DNA from: Gaetbulibacter_A aestuarii
GTDB lineage: Bacteria > Bacteroidota > Bacteroidia > Flavobacteriales > Flavobacteriaceae
Direction: 5' to 3'
DNA length: 64,000 nucleotides
NCBI RefSeq assembly: GCF_039537665.1
Contig: NZ_BAABAY010000001.1
Span: 62,001 to 126,000 of the forward strand
Position numbers and translations under genes: made by a program. Under the pieces are notes generated by a model. That model saw nothing but the letters and a program-made list of their open reading frames with translations. It made no database searches and was not told the origin of the DNA. How positions within the stretch are numbered: the stretch's first letter is position 1; each line of letters starts with the position of its first letter. Below, piece after piece: positions 37,709 to 46,358 of this stretch.

Positions 37709-38122
37709 ATTGAGTTTAGTTAGTAATTAATAAATAATTAAGATAATTTTCTGAGTAATTGTTAAAATATCGTTAATTACATAAACGAATTTAAACGTCT
37801 TCCCGAGTAATAAAAAAATTTGCAGAAAAAAATGGTTGAATTTCTATCGAAAACGTTTTCGATTTAACAATTATTCTTATATTATCTCCATATTATACCC
37901 TTAAATATACAATAATTCTCATTTATAACAAGACTAAATAGGAATTTGATAAAATGAATCAGGATAAATTATTAAATTGTAAATTTTACATTTATTTTGA
38001 AAAACACTTTTTAATGAAATTTTGAAACTTAAATTTGGTTTTCAAAAGAGATAAAAAACGTACCTTTATTTCTTAAAATTTTAACATTGTCAAGCAATTC
38101 CTTGAGTCTTAATTAAATAGCT
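37709..38122. other. Divergent promoter region between susC and the LacI-type gene
   Basis: A 414-base very AT-rich gap between divergent genes. It holds the palindromic operator (37846-37863). No convincing TAnnTTTG box could be fixed for either gene; TAAATTCG on the - strand at about 37790-37797, between the operator and susC, is a one-mismatch candidate. No ORF, RNA gene or repeat was seen in the rest. Confidence 0.6.
37846..37863. promoter_or_regulatory. 18-bp palindromic LacI-type operator upstream of susC
   Basis: ATCGAAAACGTTTTCGAT, identical to the site at 11616-11633. It lies 138 bases upstream of the susC start and about 260 bases upstream of the divergent LacI-type gene. A perfect CG-centred palindrome next to a LacI-family gene is the classical operator arrangement; repression lifted by a sugar is the expected mode, though activation is possible. 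Confidence 0.88.
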
Positions 38123-39145
38123 ATGAAACCTACCACCTTAAAAGATATAGCCAAAACGCTTGGTATTTCGGTTACCACAGTTTCAAAAGCCTTAAAAGAT
38201 TATGCTGATGTAAGTCCGAAAACCAAAGCTCAGGTTAAGGAGTTAGCTGAAAAACTAAACTATGTTCCAAACTCATTTGCTGTTGGACTTCGAAAAAAAC
38301 AATCTAAAACCATTGGCGTCATCATTCCAACCATGGTACATTACTTTTTTTCTAGTATTCTGGATGCGATCCTTAAAGAGGCCGAAAGTAAAAATTACAT
38401 GGTTATTATTCTACAATCGAATGAAGATTATGAGTTAGAGAAAAAACAGGTAGATCTCTTATTAAATAAAGGAGTGGATGGTATTCTCATTTCATTATCG
38501 AACAATACCAAAGATTTTAAGCACCTTCAGAAAATTATCGATTATAACGTTCCATTAATACTTTTTGATAAGATTGCGAAACTTATACAATGCTCAAAAG
38601 TTTATATCGACGACCGTCAGGCGGCGTATAATGCCGTAAGTTATTTGATAAAAAAAGGTCACAAACGAATTTCGCATTTCAGAGGAAATTTAAATCCTCA
38701 GAATTCTATCGACCGATTTCTAGGATACAAAAAGGCTCTGGAAGATCACGGCATTCCGTTTGATCCTAAACTGGTATACATTTGTGACAATAACTCTGAT
38801 TTTAGTGATGGTTACTTAAATGCCAAGAAGTTAATTGAAGATCATGGTGAAAATGTTGATGCCATATTTACGGTGAATGATCTGTTGGCTATTGGTGCCA
38901 TAAATTATTTTAATGAGCAAGGGATAAAAATCCCTGATGAAATTGCCCTATTCGGTTTCAGTAACTGGTTCATGGCTTCTGTAATTACACCCACCCTTTC
39001 CTCGATTGATCAAAACGCTTATAAAATGGGAGAAACTTCGGCCGTTCTTCTATTTGATGAAATTGATTGTAAATTAAAAAATATTCCTATCACTCATAAA
39101 AAAGTTGTCATAGATACAGAATTGGTCATTCGAAATTCGTGTTAA
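38123..39145 (+). CDS. LacI/GalR-family transcriptional regulator
   Basis: A 340-aa regulator. Residues 4-25 are the LacI helix-turn-helix and hinge start (TLKDIAKTLGISVTTVSKALKD), the hinge helix is at about 50-58 (FAVGLRKKQS), and the rest is a periplasmic-binding-protein-like effector domain (IGVIIPTMVHYFFSSILDAI, then NKGVDGILISLS, VDAIFTVNDLLAIGAI and a C-terminal PTLSSIDQNAYKMG). It should bind the palindromes at 37846 and 11616 and sense a sugar made from the imported glycoside. It is transcribed away from the susC operon and convergent with the cytochrome b gene (23 bases between stops). Confidence 0.95.
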   Translation: MKPTTLKDIAKTLGISVTTVSKALKDYADVSPKTKAQVKELAEKLNYVPNSFAVGLRKKQSKTIGVIIPTMVHYFFSSILDAILKEAESKNYMVIILQSNEDYELEKKQVDLLLNKGVDGILISLSNNTKDFKHLQKIIDYNVPLILFDKIAKLIQCSKVYIDDRQAAYNAVSYLIKKGHKRISHFRGNLNPQNSIDRFLGYKKALEDHGIPFDPKLVYICDNNSDFSDGYLNAKKLIEDHGENVDAIFTVNDLLAIGAINYFNEQGIKIPDEIALFGFSNWFMASVITPTLSSIDQNAYKMGETSAVLLFDEIDCKLKNIPITHKKVVIDTELVIRNSC

Positions 39146-39168
39146 GATTCTCTATCATGTTGAACATT

Positions 39169-40572
39169 TTATTTTTTATCCTTCGCTATTAAAAAGCTGA
39201 CGATTTCATCTAATTCCTCTTTTTTTAATGAGCCTCCATAAGCCGGCATATTGTTTCCACCATTTACGATACGAATAATCATTTGTTTTCGCGTTAGTCT
39301 ATTTTCAACATCTGTGAGTTCCGGTCCGCGAATACCGCCATGATTTCCTATCCTATGACAATAAATACAACCAGCCGTATTAAACAGATCAATACCTTTT
39401 TGCACTTTTGTACTCGGATCTGGAACTGTAGCATACTTTGAAAGCGGTTTAGCATTAAATCGTGGCGACCAGGGTTCTTTCGTTCCCACGTACCATAGAG
39501 AACCGATACTTAAAATTACAAAAACGATACCGGCAACGGCCCAAGGGCGACGCAACGGACTGCGCTCTCCACGATTCGACATAAAAGGAATTGAAAACAA
39601 AAACACACCGGCAATCAAAGGTCCAAAAAACATAACATATGACTCTAACTGACGAGGCATTAAAGCATATAAAGCAAAAATCCAGGTAAAATACCAATCG
39701 GGTTTAGGGTTTGCATGAACACTTGCCAGATCAGGTTTTGAGGTTAAAGGCGTTGCGCCAACAAACCAGGCCAGACCAACAATAATAATCAGAACAAACG
39801 CACTAAAAACAGCATCACGCCAAATAGCATTGGGAAAGAATGGAACTCCTTTTTTAGACAGCATTTTTTCGTACCAGTCTCGGTAGGTTTTGGGATCAAC
39901 TACACGTCCAATTTTGGGAGGTTCAGAAATTCCATTTTTAAAAACCAAATAAAGGTGATAAACTACAAACAAAAATAATAATGCCGGAAAAAGAAAAACA
40001 TGCAAAGCGAAGAACCGATTCAAAGTTTCACCTCCAATAGTTTCTCCCCCCAAAACAAAATATGCTAACCAATGCCCAATCCAGGGGATCCTACCAATTT
40101 GCTCAGCGGCTACCACAGCAGACCAAACACCATTATTATCCCAACGCAGCAATTGTCCGGTAAAGGCCATAATAATGGTGAATGCCATTAAAAAAACACC
40201 AGTGATCCAGCTCATCTCACGCGGATATTTGTATGCTGCGTTAATATAAACCCGAATCATATGAATTCCCATTAATAGGATCATGGCGGAAGCCCCCCAA
40301 TTATGAAGTCCACGAATAAAACTTCCTAAAAAAGCCTGGTTTTCAATATAAACTAACGATTGATAGGCAACATCCGCGGAAGGTTGATACAAAAATCCTA
40401 ATGTGATCCCCGTAATAACCTGCAAGATCAAACAAAACAAGGTTGCACTGCCCCACACATAATTCCATTTGGATTCCGGGGGCACCAGGTGTGTGGTAAG
40501 CGGTTTCATGAGATCGCTCAATCCGCCCCGATCATCTAGCCACTTCCATATTTTCTTCAATCGTTTTTTCAT
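39169..40572 (-). CDS. Cytochrome b (b6-type) fused to a C-terminal cytochrome c domain
   Basis: A 467-aa quinol-oxidising subunit of a cytochrome bc complex. Helix B carries His90 and His104 (spacing 14), helix D His191 and His206 (spacing 15, the pattern of cytochrome b6 rather than mitochondrial b). The Qo motif PEWY appears as PDWY (291-294). After a last membrane helix (about 343-362), residues about 390-467 form a c-type cytochrome with CIYCH (Cys402, Cys405, His406) and a possible axial Met in NMPAYGG. So cytochrome b, subunit IV and a cytochrome c are one polypeptide. It is the last gene of the operon after the Rieske gene. Electrons should go from menaquinol to the caa3 oxidase encoded upstream. 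Confidence 0.93.
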   Translation of the reverse strand: MKKRLKKIWKWLDDRGGLSDLMKPLTTHLVPPESKWNYVWGSATLFCLILQVITGITLGFLYQPSADVAYQSLVYIENQAFLGSFIRGLHNWGASAMILLMGIHMIRVYINAAYKYPREMSWITGVFLMAFTIIMAFTGQLLRWDNNGVWSAVVAAEQIGRIPWIGHWLAYFVLGGETIGGETLNRFFALHVFLFPALLFLFVVYHLYLVFKNGISEPPKIGRVVDPKTYRDWYEKMLSKKGVPFFPNAIWRDAVFSAFVLIIIVGLAWFVGATPLTSKPDLASVHANPKPDWYFTWIFALYALMPRQLESYVMFFGPLIAGVFLFSIPFMSNRGERSPLRRPWAVAGIVFVILSIGSLWYVGTKEPWSPRFNAKPLSKYATVPDPSTKVQKGIDLFNTAGCIYCHRIGNHGGIRGPELTDVENRLTRKQMIIRIVNGGNNMPAYGGSLKKEELDEIVSFLIAKDKK

Positions 40573-40630
40573 TTCATTCGTTTTTTATGAAGACTTTCTT
40601 TCAATTTCAATAATTGAAATTAATCATCCT

Positions 40631-41164
40631 TTAAGAGTCCATCGTCGTAATAGGAATTGCTTCAGTCTCTATTTCTACATGGCTGTTTGTAACCCGAATC
40701 GGATAGGAGTATAATCCTCTTGGTGGCGGACCTGCAGCTCGAGAACCATCTTTATAGTAAACCCCGCCATGACAAGGACAAAGGAATAACTCGGATTTAG
40801 CCACCCAACGTACCGGACAACCTAAATGTGTACAATTCACTGAAAAGGCTGTAAATTCATGTTCCGATTCCCTACGGATGTAAGCTGCGGAATAGGCGAT
40901 TTTACTACTCCATTTATAGGGTGAAGCATTTTCAAAACTTACCATTTTCATGCAACCGATTTCAAAATCGTTAAGATCTCCAACCTTTCGCCATTTATGA
41001 CCTTTTTTTCTTGTAATAGGATCCAGCATTGCTATTATAAGAGGAAAACTTAATAAAGCAGCAATAAACGCCCCAATACCGAAGGTTAACTTGGTAAGAA
41101 AACTTCGGCGATCCTCAAAATTCTGAGGCTTATTATTCGAATCTTGTTCACACGGACATCCCAT
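40631..41164 (-). CDS. Rieske iron-sulfur protein of the bc complex
   Basis: A 177-aa Rieske protein. The N-terminus has a Tat-type motif (R19-R20-S-F-L-T-K) before one membrane anchor (about 25-48), as expected for a cofactor-loaded protein exported folded. Cluster ligands are C111-T-H113-L-G-C116 and C129-P-C131-H132, including the two Cys that form the stabilising disulfide. It passes electrons from the quinol site of cytochrome b to the fused cytochrome c. The gene is 58 bases upstream of cytochrome b and 5 bases after the small oxidase subunit. An early CPC near the N-terminus (residues 3-5) is of unknown meaning. Confidence 0.95.
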   Translation of the reverse strand: MGCPCEQDSNNKPQNFEDRRSFLTKLTFGIGAFIAALLSFPLIIAMLDPITRKKGHKWRKVGDLNDFEIGCMKMVSFENASPYKWSSKIAYSAAYIRRESEHEFTAFSVNCTHLGCPVRWVAKSELFLCPCHGGVYYKDGSRAAGPPPRGLYSYPIRVTNSHVEIETEAIPITTMDS

Positions 41165-41169
41165 AAATT

Positions 41170-41376
41170 CTAATGATTTGAAATTTCTTTATACAATTCT
41201 ACCAACCAACCGGCTAGGGAAACAGAAAATATGACAACGCCTATTCCTGTAATGAACCATGAAGTAAGAATTCCCCAGAACATCAAAACTACTGCCAAAG
41301 CCAGAAAGAATGGCCAATAGGTGGGTTTGGGTAATTTTTCAGGTTTCGCTTTATATTTTTGCATATTAGTGTCCAT
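41170..41376 (-). CDS. Small two-helix membrane protein, probable cytochrome oxidase subunit IV
   Basis: A 68-aa protein: a short charged N-terminus (KAKPEKLPKPTYWPFFLA), then two membrane helices (about 22-40 and 43-60) and a short tail. Size, topology and position in the oxidase operon fit the small subunit IV of bacterial aa3-type oxidases, which supports assembly of subunit I. Sequence conservation in this family is weak, so the call rests mainly on context. It lies 4 bases after ctaG and 5 bases before the Rieske gene. Confidence 0.65.
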   Translation of the reverse strand: MDTNMQKYKAKPEKLPKPTYWPFFLALAVVLMFWGILTSWFITGIGVVIFSVSLAGWLVELYKEISNH

Positions 41377-41380
41377 AATT

Positions 41381-42241
41381 TCAAAAGGATTTTTTCAGAT
41401 GATGATTCAGTTCTTTTTGTTTTTTATAGCTTGATAATGTGCTATCATACCAGGGAAGTAATAGACCCATAGACGATATCACATACAGAATACAGCCCGG
41501 TACCCACATTAATAGACCCGCTATTTCCTGATCGGTTTTGGGTGTAATTGAAATCAAATGATTCGGATCTGAAAACATTTGAAAATTATTTGTGACCGAA
41601 GGGGATGATGCCATAAAGGTGATATATAATCCAAGAATTGAACAACTCACACAAGCCGTAAATAAGTAAATTACACTTTTAACAGGATGTAATCGTTTAC
41701 CCTTTTCAGGATGAAAAACAGGCAGTGCAAACAAAAATCCTGTTACAAAAAATAAAATATACATGGGCCAAAACGGTACAGCTGATAACCACTTTTCTTG
41801 ACCTGCATGAATACCACTTTCAAACATTCCGGATTTTGAAGCCACCATAGCAGCATTCAAAAAATGTCCTCCCCACATGACTACTGAAGCAGCCACCAAG
41901 GTTAACAACAAATAGTCCTTTGGATGATCGAAGATTGAAAGTTTGCCAAAAACGGTATTTTTGAATAGCGTCGATGGCAAACCCCTTAATATCCAAATGG
42001 GTCCTACCATGAGTAAAATAATTTGCTGGAACATCGCAATGCTATGGAGCCCAAAAGCTTTAAATTCCGCCAAAGGCGAACCAAGAACCAGGTAAATTGA
42101 ACATACACCAACAACAAAAAATAATTTTTGATTTCTGTTGGTCTTCCACTTTAAAAAATAAATAAAAAGTATCCCTATCAGAAAAAGCAACCCGATAATT
42201 GACCAATGTTGAAGCGTTAAAAAATACTTTAATAAACTCAT
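41381..42241 (-). CDS. ctaG: CtaG-like cytochrome c oxidase assembly protein
   Basis: A polytopic membrane protein of 286 aa, counted from the ATG at 42241, which overlaps the stop of the subunit III gene as ATGA; the frame is open 14 codons further up but that start would lie inside subunit III. It has about seven hydrophobic segments and fits the caa3_CtaG family (HSIAMFQQIILLMVGPIWILRG, MWGGHFLNAAMV, and a C-terminal helix WVPGCILYVISSMGLLLPW). Members are needed to assemble caa3 oxidase, probably for copper insertion. Its place between oxidase subunits III and IV supports this. Confidence 0.85.
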   Translation of the reverse strand: MSLLKYFLTLQHWSIIGLLFLIGILFIYFLKWKTNRNQKLFFVVGVCSIYLVLGSPLAEFKAFGLHSIAMFQQIILLMVGPIWILRGLPSTLFKNTVFGKLSIFDHPKDYLLLTLVAASVVMWGGHFLNAAMVASKSGMFESGIHAGQEKWLSAVPFWPMYILFFVTGFLFALPVFHPEKGKRLHPVKSVIYLFTACVSCSILGLYITFMASSPSVTNNFQMFSDPNHLISITPKTDQEIAGLLMWVPGCILYVISSMGLLLPWYDSTLSSYKKQKELNHHLKKSF

Positions 42242-42786
42242 AATAATGGTGTTATATAAACAAAATAAAACACGAATAGCCAAACCACATCCACAAAATG
42301 CCAGTATATATCGACGCCTTCAAACCCTGAGATTGCCACCTTTTTCATTTTACTAAAAGACATCATAAATAAAATAGACAAGGCTAATAAGCCCAAAATC
42401 ACATGCAGTCCATGAAATCCGGTCAGGGTGAAAAAACTGGAACCAAAAACATCTTTATGTACCGTAATTTGTTCTTTATACAAACCCATATATTCTGTGA
42501 TTTGGCCACTTATAAAAACGATTCCCAATAAAATAGTGAGTCCTAAAAACCACTTATAGCGGACCCATCTTTGTTGATGCAAGGCCCGTTTGCTCAAAAT
42601 GAGCGTAATACTACTTCCAATAAGAAATAATGTGAAGATTCCGGATCGCACGGCATCTAAGTATTCTGCAACTGTTGACGTTCTTTTTGAAAAATTCCGA
42701 TAATACACATAAGCAATGATCAAGGCTACAAAAAAGAAAGCCTCCGAAAAAATCAAGAACAGTGCTAATAATTTTCCTTTGTTCAT
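42238..42786 (-). CDS. Cytochrome c oxidase subunit III
   Basis: A 182-aa subunit III of heme-copper oxidase with five hydrophobic helices, the short form usual in caa3 oxidases. Family marks are SEAFFFVALIIAYVYYRN near the start, FTLTGFHGLHVILGLLAL and the end DVVWLFVFYFVYITPLL. The conserved Glu in helix 3 region and the GxHxxHV pattern (GFHGLHV) are present. Five bases separate it from the subunit I gene; its stop overlaps the start of ctaG. Confidence 0.93.
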   Translation of the reverse strand: MNKGKLLALFLIFSEAFFFVALIIAYVYYRNFSKRTSTVAEYLDAVRSGIFTLFLIGSSITLILSKRALHQQRWVRYKWFLGLTILLGIVFISGQITEYMGLYKEQITVHKDVFGSSFFTLTGFHGLHVILGLLALSILFMMSFSKMKKVAISGFEGVDIYWHFVDVVWLFVFYFVYITPLL

Positions 42787-42791
42787 TTTAA

Positions 42792-44447
42792 TTAGTTCAG
42801 TTTTTTATCTGGGTTATCGGGATGATTCAAATCCCAAAGCGGACGTCGGCTATGTATCCGGGGAATTTCATCAAAATTCTTAAGTGTTGGTGGTGATGGT
42901 GTTGCCCATTCCAAAGTCCATGCATCCCATGGATTCGCTGTTGCGGTTCTGGGTTTTTTCAAAGTCACATATATGTTCCAGAAAAATGCAGCCATACCGA
43001 AAAACATAAGCACAGCTCCCAAAGAGGAAAAGAAATTCAATACCTTCCAGTAAGGGAGGTTGGGATACGTAAAAACTCGGCGAGGCATACCGAGAATCCC
43101 TAAAATATGCTGCAAGAAAAAGGTTAGGTTAAAGCCGATCGTAAACAACCAAAAATGCCATTTCCCTAATTTGGTTGATAAGAATCTACCGCTCATTTTT
43201 GGGAACCAATAATAGATTCCTGCAAAAATTCCGTACAGACTACCGCCTAAAAACACAAAGTGCAGATGGGCAACAAGATAATAAGTATCGGTTAATTGCC
43301 AGTCGATAGGCACAATGGCAAAAGACACACCACTGAGTCCTCCTAGTGTGAAATCGATCAAAAAAGCGATAACAAAGAACATAGAAAGCGTGAGTCTGAT
43401 CTGGCCTTTGTACATGGTTCCGATCCAGTTGATCACCTTCAATCCGGTAGGAATACCAATAAGCATGCTGCTAATAGCGAAAAAACTATTTACGGCATTA
43501 GAAAGGCCCACTGCAAACATGTGATGCGCCCAAACACTGTAAGCAAGTAAGGCTATAGCCACCGAGGAGGCCGCCACAAATTTGTATCCAAAAATAGGCT
43601 TTCGTGAAAATACGGGAACAACCTCTGAAATTATGCCGAAAGCAGGCAAAGCCAAAATATAAACTTCGGGATGCCCAAATGCCCAGAAAAAATGCTGCCA
43701 AAGTACCGCGGAGCCTCCAGTAGAGGGCAGGAAAAAATGAGCGTCCATTTGCCTGTCGATTAGCAGCATAAACAATCCAGCGTTCAGTAAAGGGAAAGCG
43801 GCCAGGATCAAAAAGGCGTTAATAAATATCATCCAAACAAAAAGTGGTAACATGTTCAATTTAATATCTGGAGATTTTAAGGTAAGAACAGTGGTTACAA
43901 AGTTTAATGCTGCACCGATACTTCCGATGCCCGTTAGGATCAATCCGATAAGATAATAATCCACACCTTGTGTTGAAGAATAGTTATGTTCGCTCAACGG
44001 CGCGTAATTAAACCATCCGGCATCCGGAGCACCACCGGCGAAAAAACTAAAATACAGCAAGAATCCACCTAAAGCTGTCATCCAAAAACTAAAAGCATTC
44101 AGTCGGGGAAAAGCCATTTCATTCGCACCGATCATCAAAGGAATTAAGTACGTTCCCAAACCGATAAAGGCAGGCATTAATACTAAAAAGATCATGGTGG
44201 TCCCGTGCATGGTAAAGATCTGATTGTAAGTTTCCGGGGAAACTACATGGTTTTCAGGTAGTGCCAATTGTGCTCGAATTACCATCGCTTCTAACCCGCC
44301 TACTACGAAAAAGAACAAAGCTAACCAGAGGTACATAATACCTAATTGTTTGTGATCTACTGAAGCCAGCCAGGCCAATTTACCACGTCCGGTTTTAAGC
44401 GTGGGTAATTGATCATTTTCTTCGGTTATGTCGATAAAAAAACTCAT
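42792..44447 (-). CDS. Cytochrome c oxidase subunit I (caa3 type)
   Basis: A 551-aa catalytic subunit that reduces O2 to water and pumps protons. All metal ligands are present: His81 and His396 for the low-spin heme, His394 for the high-spin heme, and His259, His308 and His309 for CuB, with the cross-linked Tyr263 in GHPEVY. It is thus an A-family-like oxidase (Tyr in helix VI). Twelve membrane helices are visible. The start ATG overlaps the stop of the subunit II gene by 4 bases. The C-terminal tail includes WTLEWATPSPP, typical of the family. Confidence 0.97.
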   Translation of the reverse strand: MSFFIDITEENDQLPTLKTGRGKLAWLASVDHKQLGIMYLWLALFFFVVGGLEAMVIRAQLALPENHVVSPETYNQIFTMHGTTMIFLVLMPAFIGLGTYLIPLMIGANEMAFPRLNAFSFWMTALGGFLLYFSFFAGGAPDAGWFNYAPLSEHNYSSTQGVDYYLIGLILTGIGSIGAALNFVTTVLTLKSPDIKLNMLPLFVWMIFINAFLILAAFPLLNAGLFMLLIDRQMDAHFFLPSTGGSAVLWQHFFWAFGHPEVYILALPAFGIISEVVPVFSRKPIFGYKFVAASSVAIALLAYSVWAHHMFAVGLSNAVNSFFAISSMLIGIPTGLKVINWIGTMYKGQIRLTLSMFFVIAFLIDFTLGGLSGVSFAIVPIDWQLTDTYYLVAHLHFVFLGGSLYGIFAGIYYWFPKMSGRFLSTKLGKWHFWLFTIGFNLTFFLQHILGILGMPRRVFTYPNLPYWKVLNFFSSLGAVLMFFGMAAFFWNIYVTLKKPRTATANPWDAWTLEWATPSPPTLKNFDEIPRIHSRRPLWDLNHPDNPDKKLN

Positions 44448-45373
44448 TTTAAATTATGTAAATAGGTTACCAAAGCTTTGATCTCTGATTTCGACAAAAT
44501 AAAATTGGGCATTTTCGCCCCGGATTTTACGTTTTGCGGATTTGTAATCCATGCCGTTAAATTTGTCTTATTATTAACCAACATATCAGATAAAAACCGT
44601 TTTCTACTTCCAAAATGGGTTAGGTTCGGGCCTATATCCTCCTTGTGCGGTGTCCCATTGATGGCGTGGCAGTTGGTGCATGTTTTTTCTTCAAATAATT
44701 CTTTCCCCTTTTCAAATAAAGCATCCTTAGGTTTAGAAACCACCGGTTGTAGTTGATGTTTTTGCCAGACTTTAAAGTCTTTGGGTTTTAAGGCAATGAC
44801 CCTGATACGCATGCGGGCGTGCTCTACGCCGCAAAATTCACTGCAGGCCCCGAGATATTCCCCAGGTTTATCAGCATACATGTACATGTAATTATAGCGC
44901 CCCGGAATCATATCTATTTTACGGCCTAATTTATAAACCCACCAATCGTGAACCACGTCGGCAGAGGTCAATTTTAAAAGAATTTTTTTACCCGTAGGAA
45001 TATATATTTGATTCGCCGTGATAACACCGCTTTGAGGATATTTGGCTTCCCACCACCATTGGTGTCCGGTGATTTCCAGAAATGGTTTAGGGTGTTCAGG
45101 AATTTTCTGAATAGTATTGATAGACGTAATGGTGAGATACACAAAAACCGCAGTAATAACCGTTGCTATGGTTGCCAGGATGATCTCTATACGGTCACTA
45201 CCCTCTTCCTGATTGGGTAATTCTAACTGCTTCTTACTTTGGTATTTAAAAACATAATAAAAGGTATAACCTACAACGAGCAGAAAAATAATGGCAGCAA
45301 CAACGAGAAAATATCTAAATAATTCATTTATACGATCAACATCATTGGTATACACGGAAAGTATATTTCCCAT
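44444..45373 (-). CDS. Cytochrome c oxidase subunit II with C-terminal cytochrome c (caa3 type)
   Basis: A 309-aa subunit II with two N-terminal membrane helices (about 22-42 and 62-82). The CuA site is complete: His142, Cys177, Glu179, Cys181, His185 and Met188 (CSEFCGVEHARM). The C-terminal domain, about 220-309, is a cytochrome c with C232-T-N-C235-H236 and a likely axial Met in AKMPNF. This makes the oxidase a caa3 type that can take electrons from the fused cytochrome c of the bc complex in the same operon. It is the first gene of the operon. A 380-base gap with an 8-4-8 inverted repeat lies upstream. Confidence 0.96.
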   Translation of the reverse strand: MGNILSVYTNDVDRINELFRYFLVVAAIIFLLVVGYTFYYVFKYQSKKQLELPNQEEGSDRIEIILATIATVITAVFVYLTITSINTIQKIPEHPKPFLEITGHQWWWEAKYPQSGVITANQIYIPTGKKILLKLTSADVVHDWWVYKLGRKIDMIPGRYNYMYMYADKPGEYLGACSEFCGVEHARMRIRVIALKPKDFKVWQKHQLQPVVSKPKDALFEKGKELFEEKTCTNCHAINGTPHKEDIGPNLTHFGSRKRFLSDMLVNNKTNLTAWITNPQNVKSGAKMPNFILSKSEIKALVTYLHNLK

Positions 45374-45582
45374 TTCTGAGTTTTTGTATTAAAGCCGGGA
45401 GGAAGAATTAGCAGTTATTGGAATCAGGTTCTAAACTTTTAAAGTCATCTAAAATAATTCAAAAAAAATACCCTGAAAATTATAGGAAGATCGCTAATTA
45501 AACGCCCTTAGTTCAATTGATTTCAATTATTTAATTTAAAATTAGCAAAGAAATCTTAAGCAATTTTAAAGCCATAAGTATG

Positions 45583-45602
45583 TTTTCCAAATTATTGGAA
45601 AA
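45583..45602. promoter_or_regulatory. 8-4-8 inverted repeat upstream of the oxidase operon
   Basis: TTTTCCAA and TTGGAAAA are perfect inverted arms separated by ATTA. The form suits a dimeric repressor/activator site or a small RNA hairpin; there is no second copy seen in the window. Function is open. Confidence 0.35.
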
Positions 45603-45654
45603 GGTAAATAGACGGCATAACCAGATCGTTTGAATTGAATTTTTTCGGAAACAC

Positions 45655-45690
45655 AAAAAAATAAAAAGGCAGACCCAAAAGTCTGCCTTT
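45655..45690 (-). terminator. Terminator after the rhodanese gene
   Basis: A perfect 10-bp stem (AAAGGCAGAC at 45665-45674 with GTCTGCCTTT at 45681-45690). On the - strand it is followed by TTATTTTTTT, as expected for the rhodanese gene that ends at 45754. Confidence 0.85.
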
Positions 45691-45753
45691 TCAACTCAAA
45701 TCTAATTAAAACATTGAACTACCTTTAAATCCTGGCGGATTCAAAGTATCTTT

Positions 45754-46089
45754 TTATCTGTAACCGCCTTGCAAATCATAGATTTCCTGAAAACCTGCCT
45801 GAGCTAATTTAATAGCCGCTTTATGGCTTCGCATACCACTCCTGCAATATAAATACAGGGGTTTTTCTTTATCGAATTTTTCAAATTGCTTCATAAAATT
45901 AGTACTGTCGAAAAAATCGATATTCTTTGCGTTTTTATAATGACCCTGGCGGAATTCTCCAGGGGTGCGCACATCTACCAATTGTGCATTCTTCTTTTTC
46001 ATACCTTCTTTAAATTCCTGATTAGAAAGTACTTTAACAGCATCAGTCTGGGAACCTCCCAAACCAAATAATTTTCCTAATAATGACAT
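45754..46089 (-). CDS. Single-domain rhodanese-like protein
   Basis: A 111-aa rhodanese-fold protein, counted from ATG 46089 (a TTG two codons upstream is less likely). The domain covers residues about 17-111: LVDVRTPGEFRQGHYKNAKNI and the active loop with Cys82 in YCRSGMRS. The six-residue loop is the size found in sulfur transferases and persulfide carriers. No signal peptide or Cys-containing export signal, so it should be cytoplasmic and may move sulfane sulfur. It stands alone with its own terminator; no sulfur-pathway partner is next to it. Confidence 0.9.
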   Translation of the reverse strand: MSLLGKLFGLGGSQTDAVKVLSNQEFKEGMKKKNAQLVDVRTPGEFRQGHYKNAKNIDFFDSTNFMKQFEKFDKEKPLYLYCRSGMRSHKAAIKLAQAGFQEIYDLQGGYR

Positions 46090-46358
46090 AATCAAAAGTT
46101 CTGGTTTAAATCCATTTACAAAAATAAGTCAGGAATTTTAAGAAAGACGTAACTATTGTTACAAAAGGAGATCGGTTTCATTGAAAATGATCTCTATCGC
46201 AACATGAATTTAACCTGCCATTAATATTAAATTAACATTATAATGATGTAAAACAGTGTTTTGCGATCAATATAGCATAGAAACTTGTCAATTCGGTTAT
46301 TGTTGAGGCAAATTCCTCAACCTAATTTTGCAGTGTATAATTTAAAATACAATGAATT

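Larger units (their letters stand above)
45374..45753. other. Gap upstream of the bc-caa3 operon
   Basis: A 380-base AT-rich gap. It holds an 8-4-8 inverted repeat TTTTCCAA-atta-TTGGAAAA at 45583-45602, about 210 bases upstream of the oxidase start, and the terminator of the rhodanese gene at 45655-45690. A promoter for the oxidase operon must be here but no clear TAnnTTTG box was fixed. No ORF of note. Confidence 0.5.
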
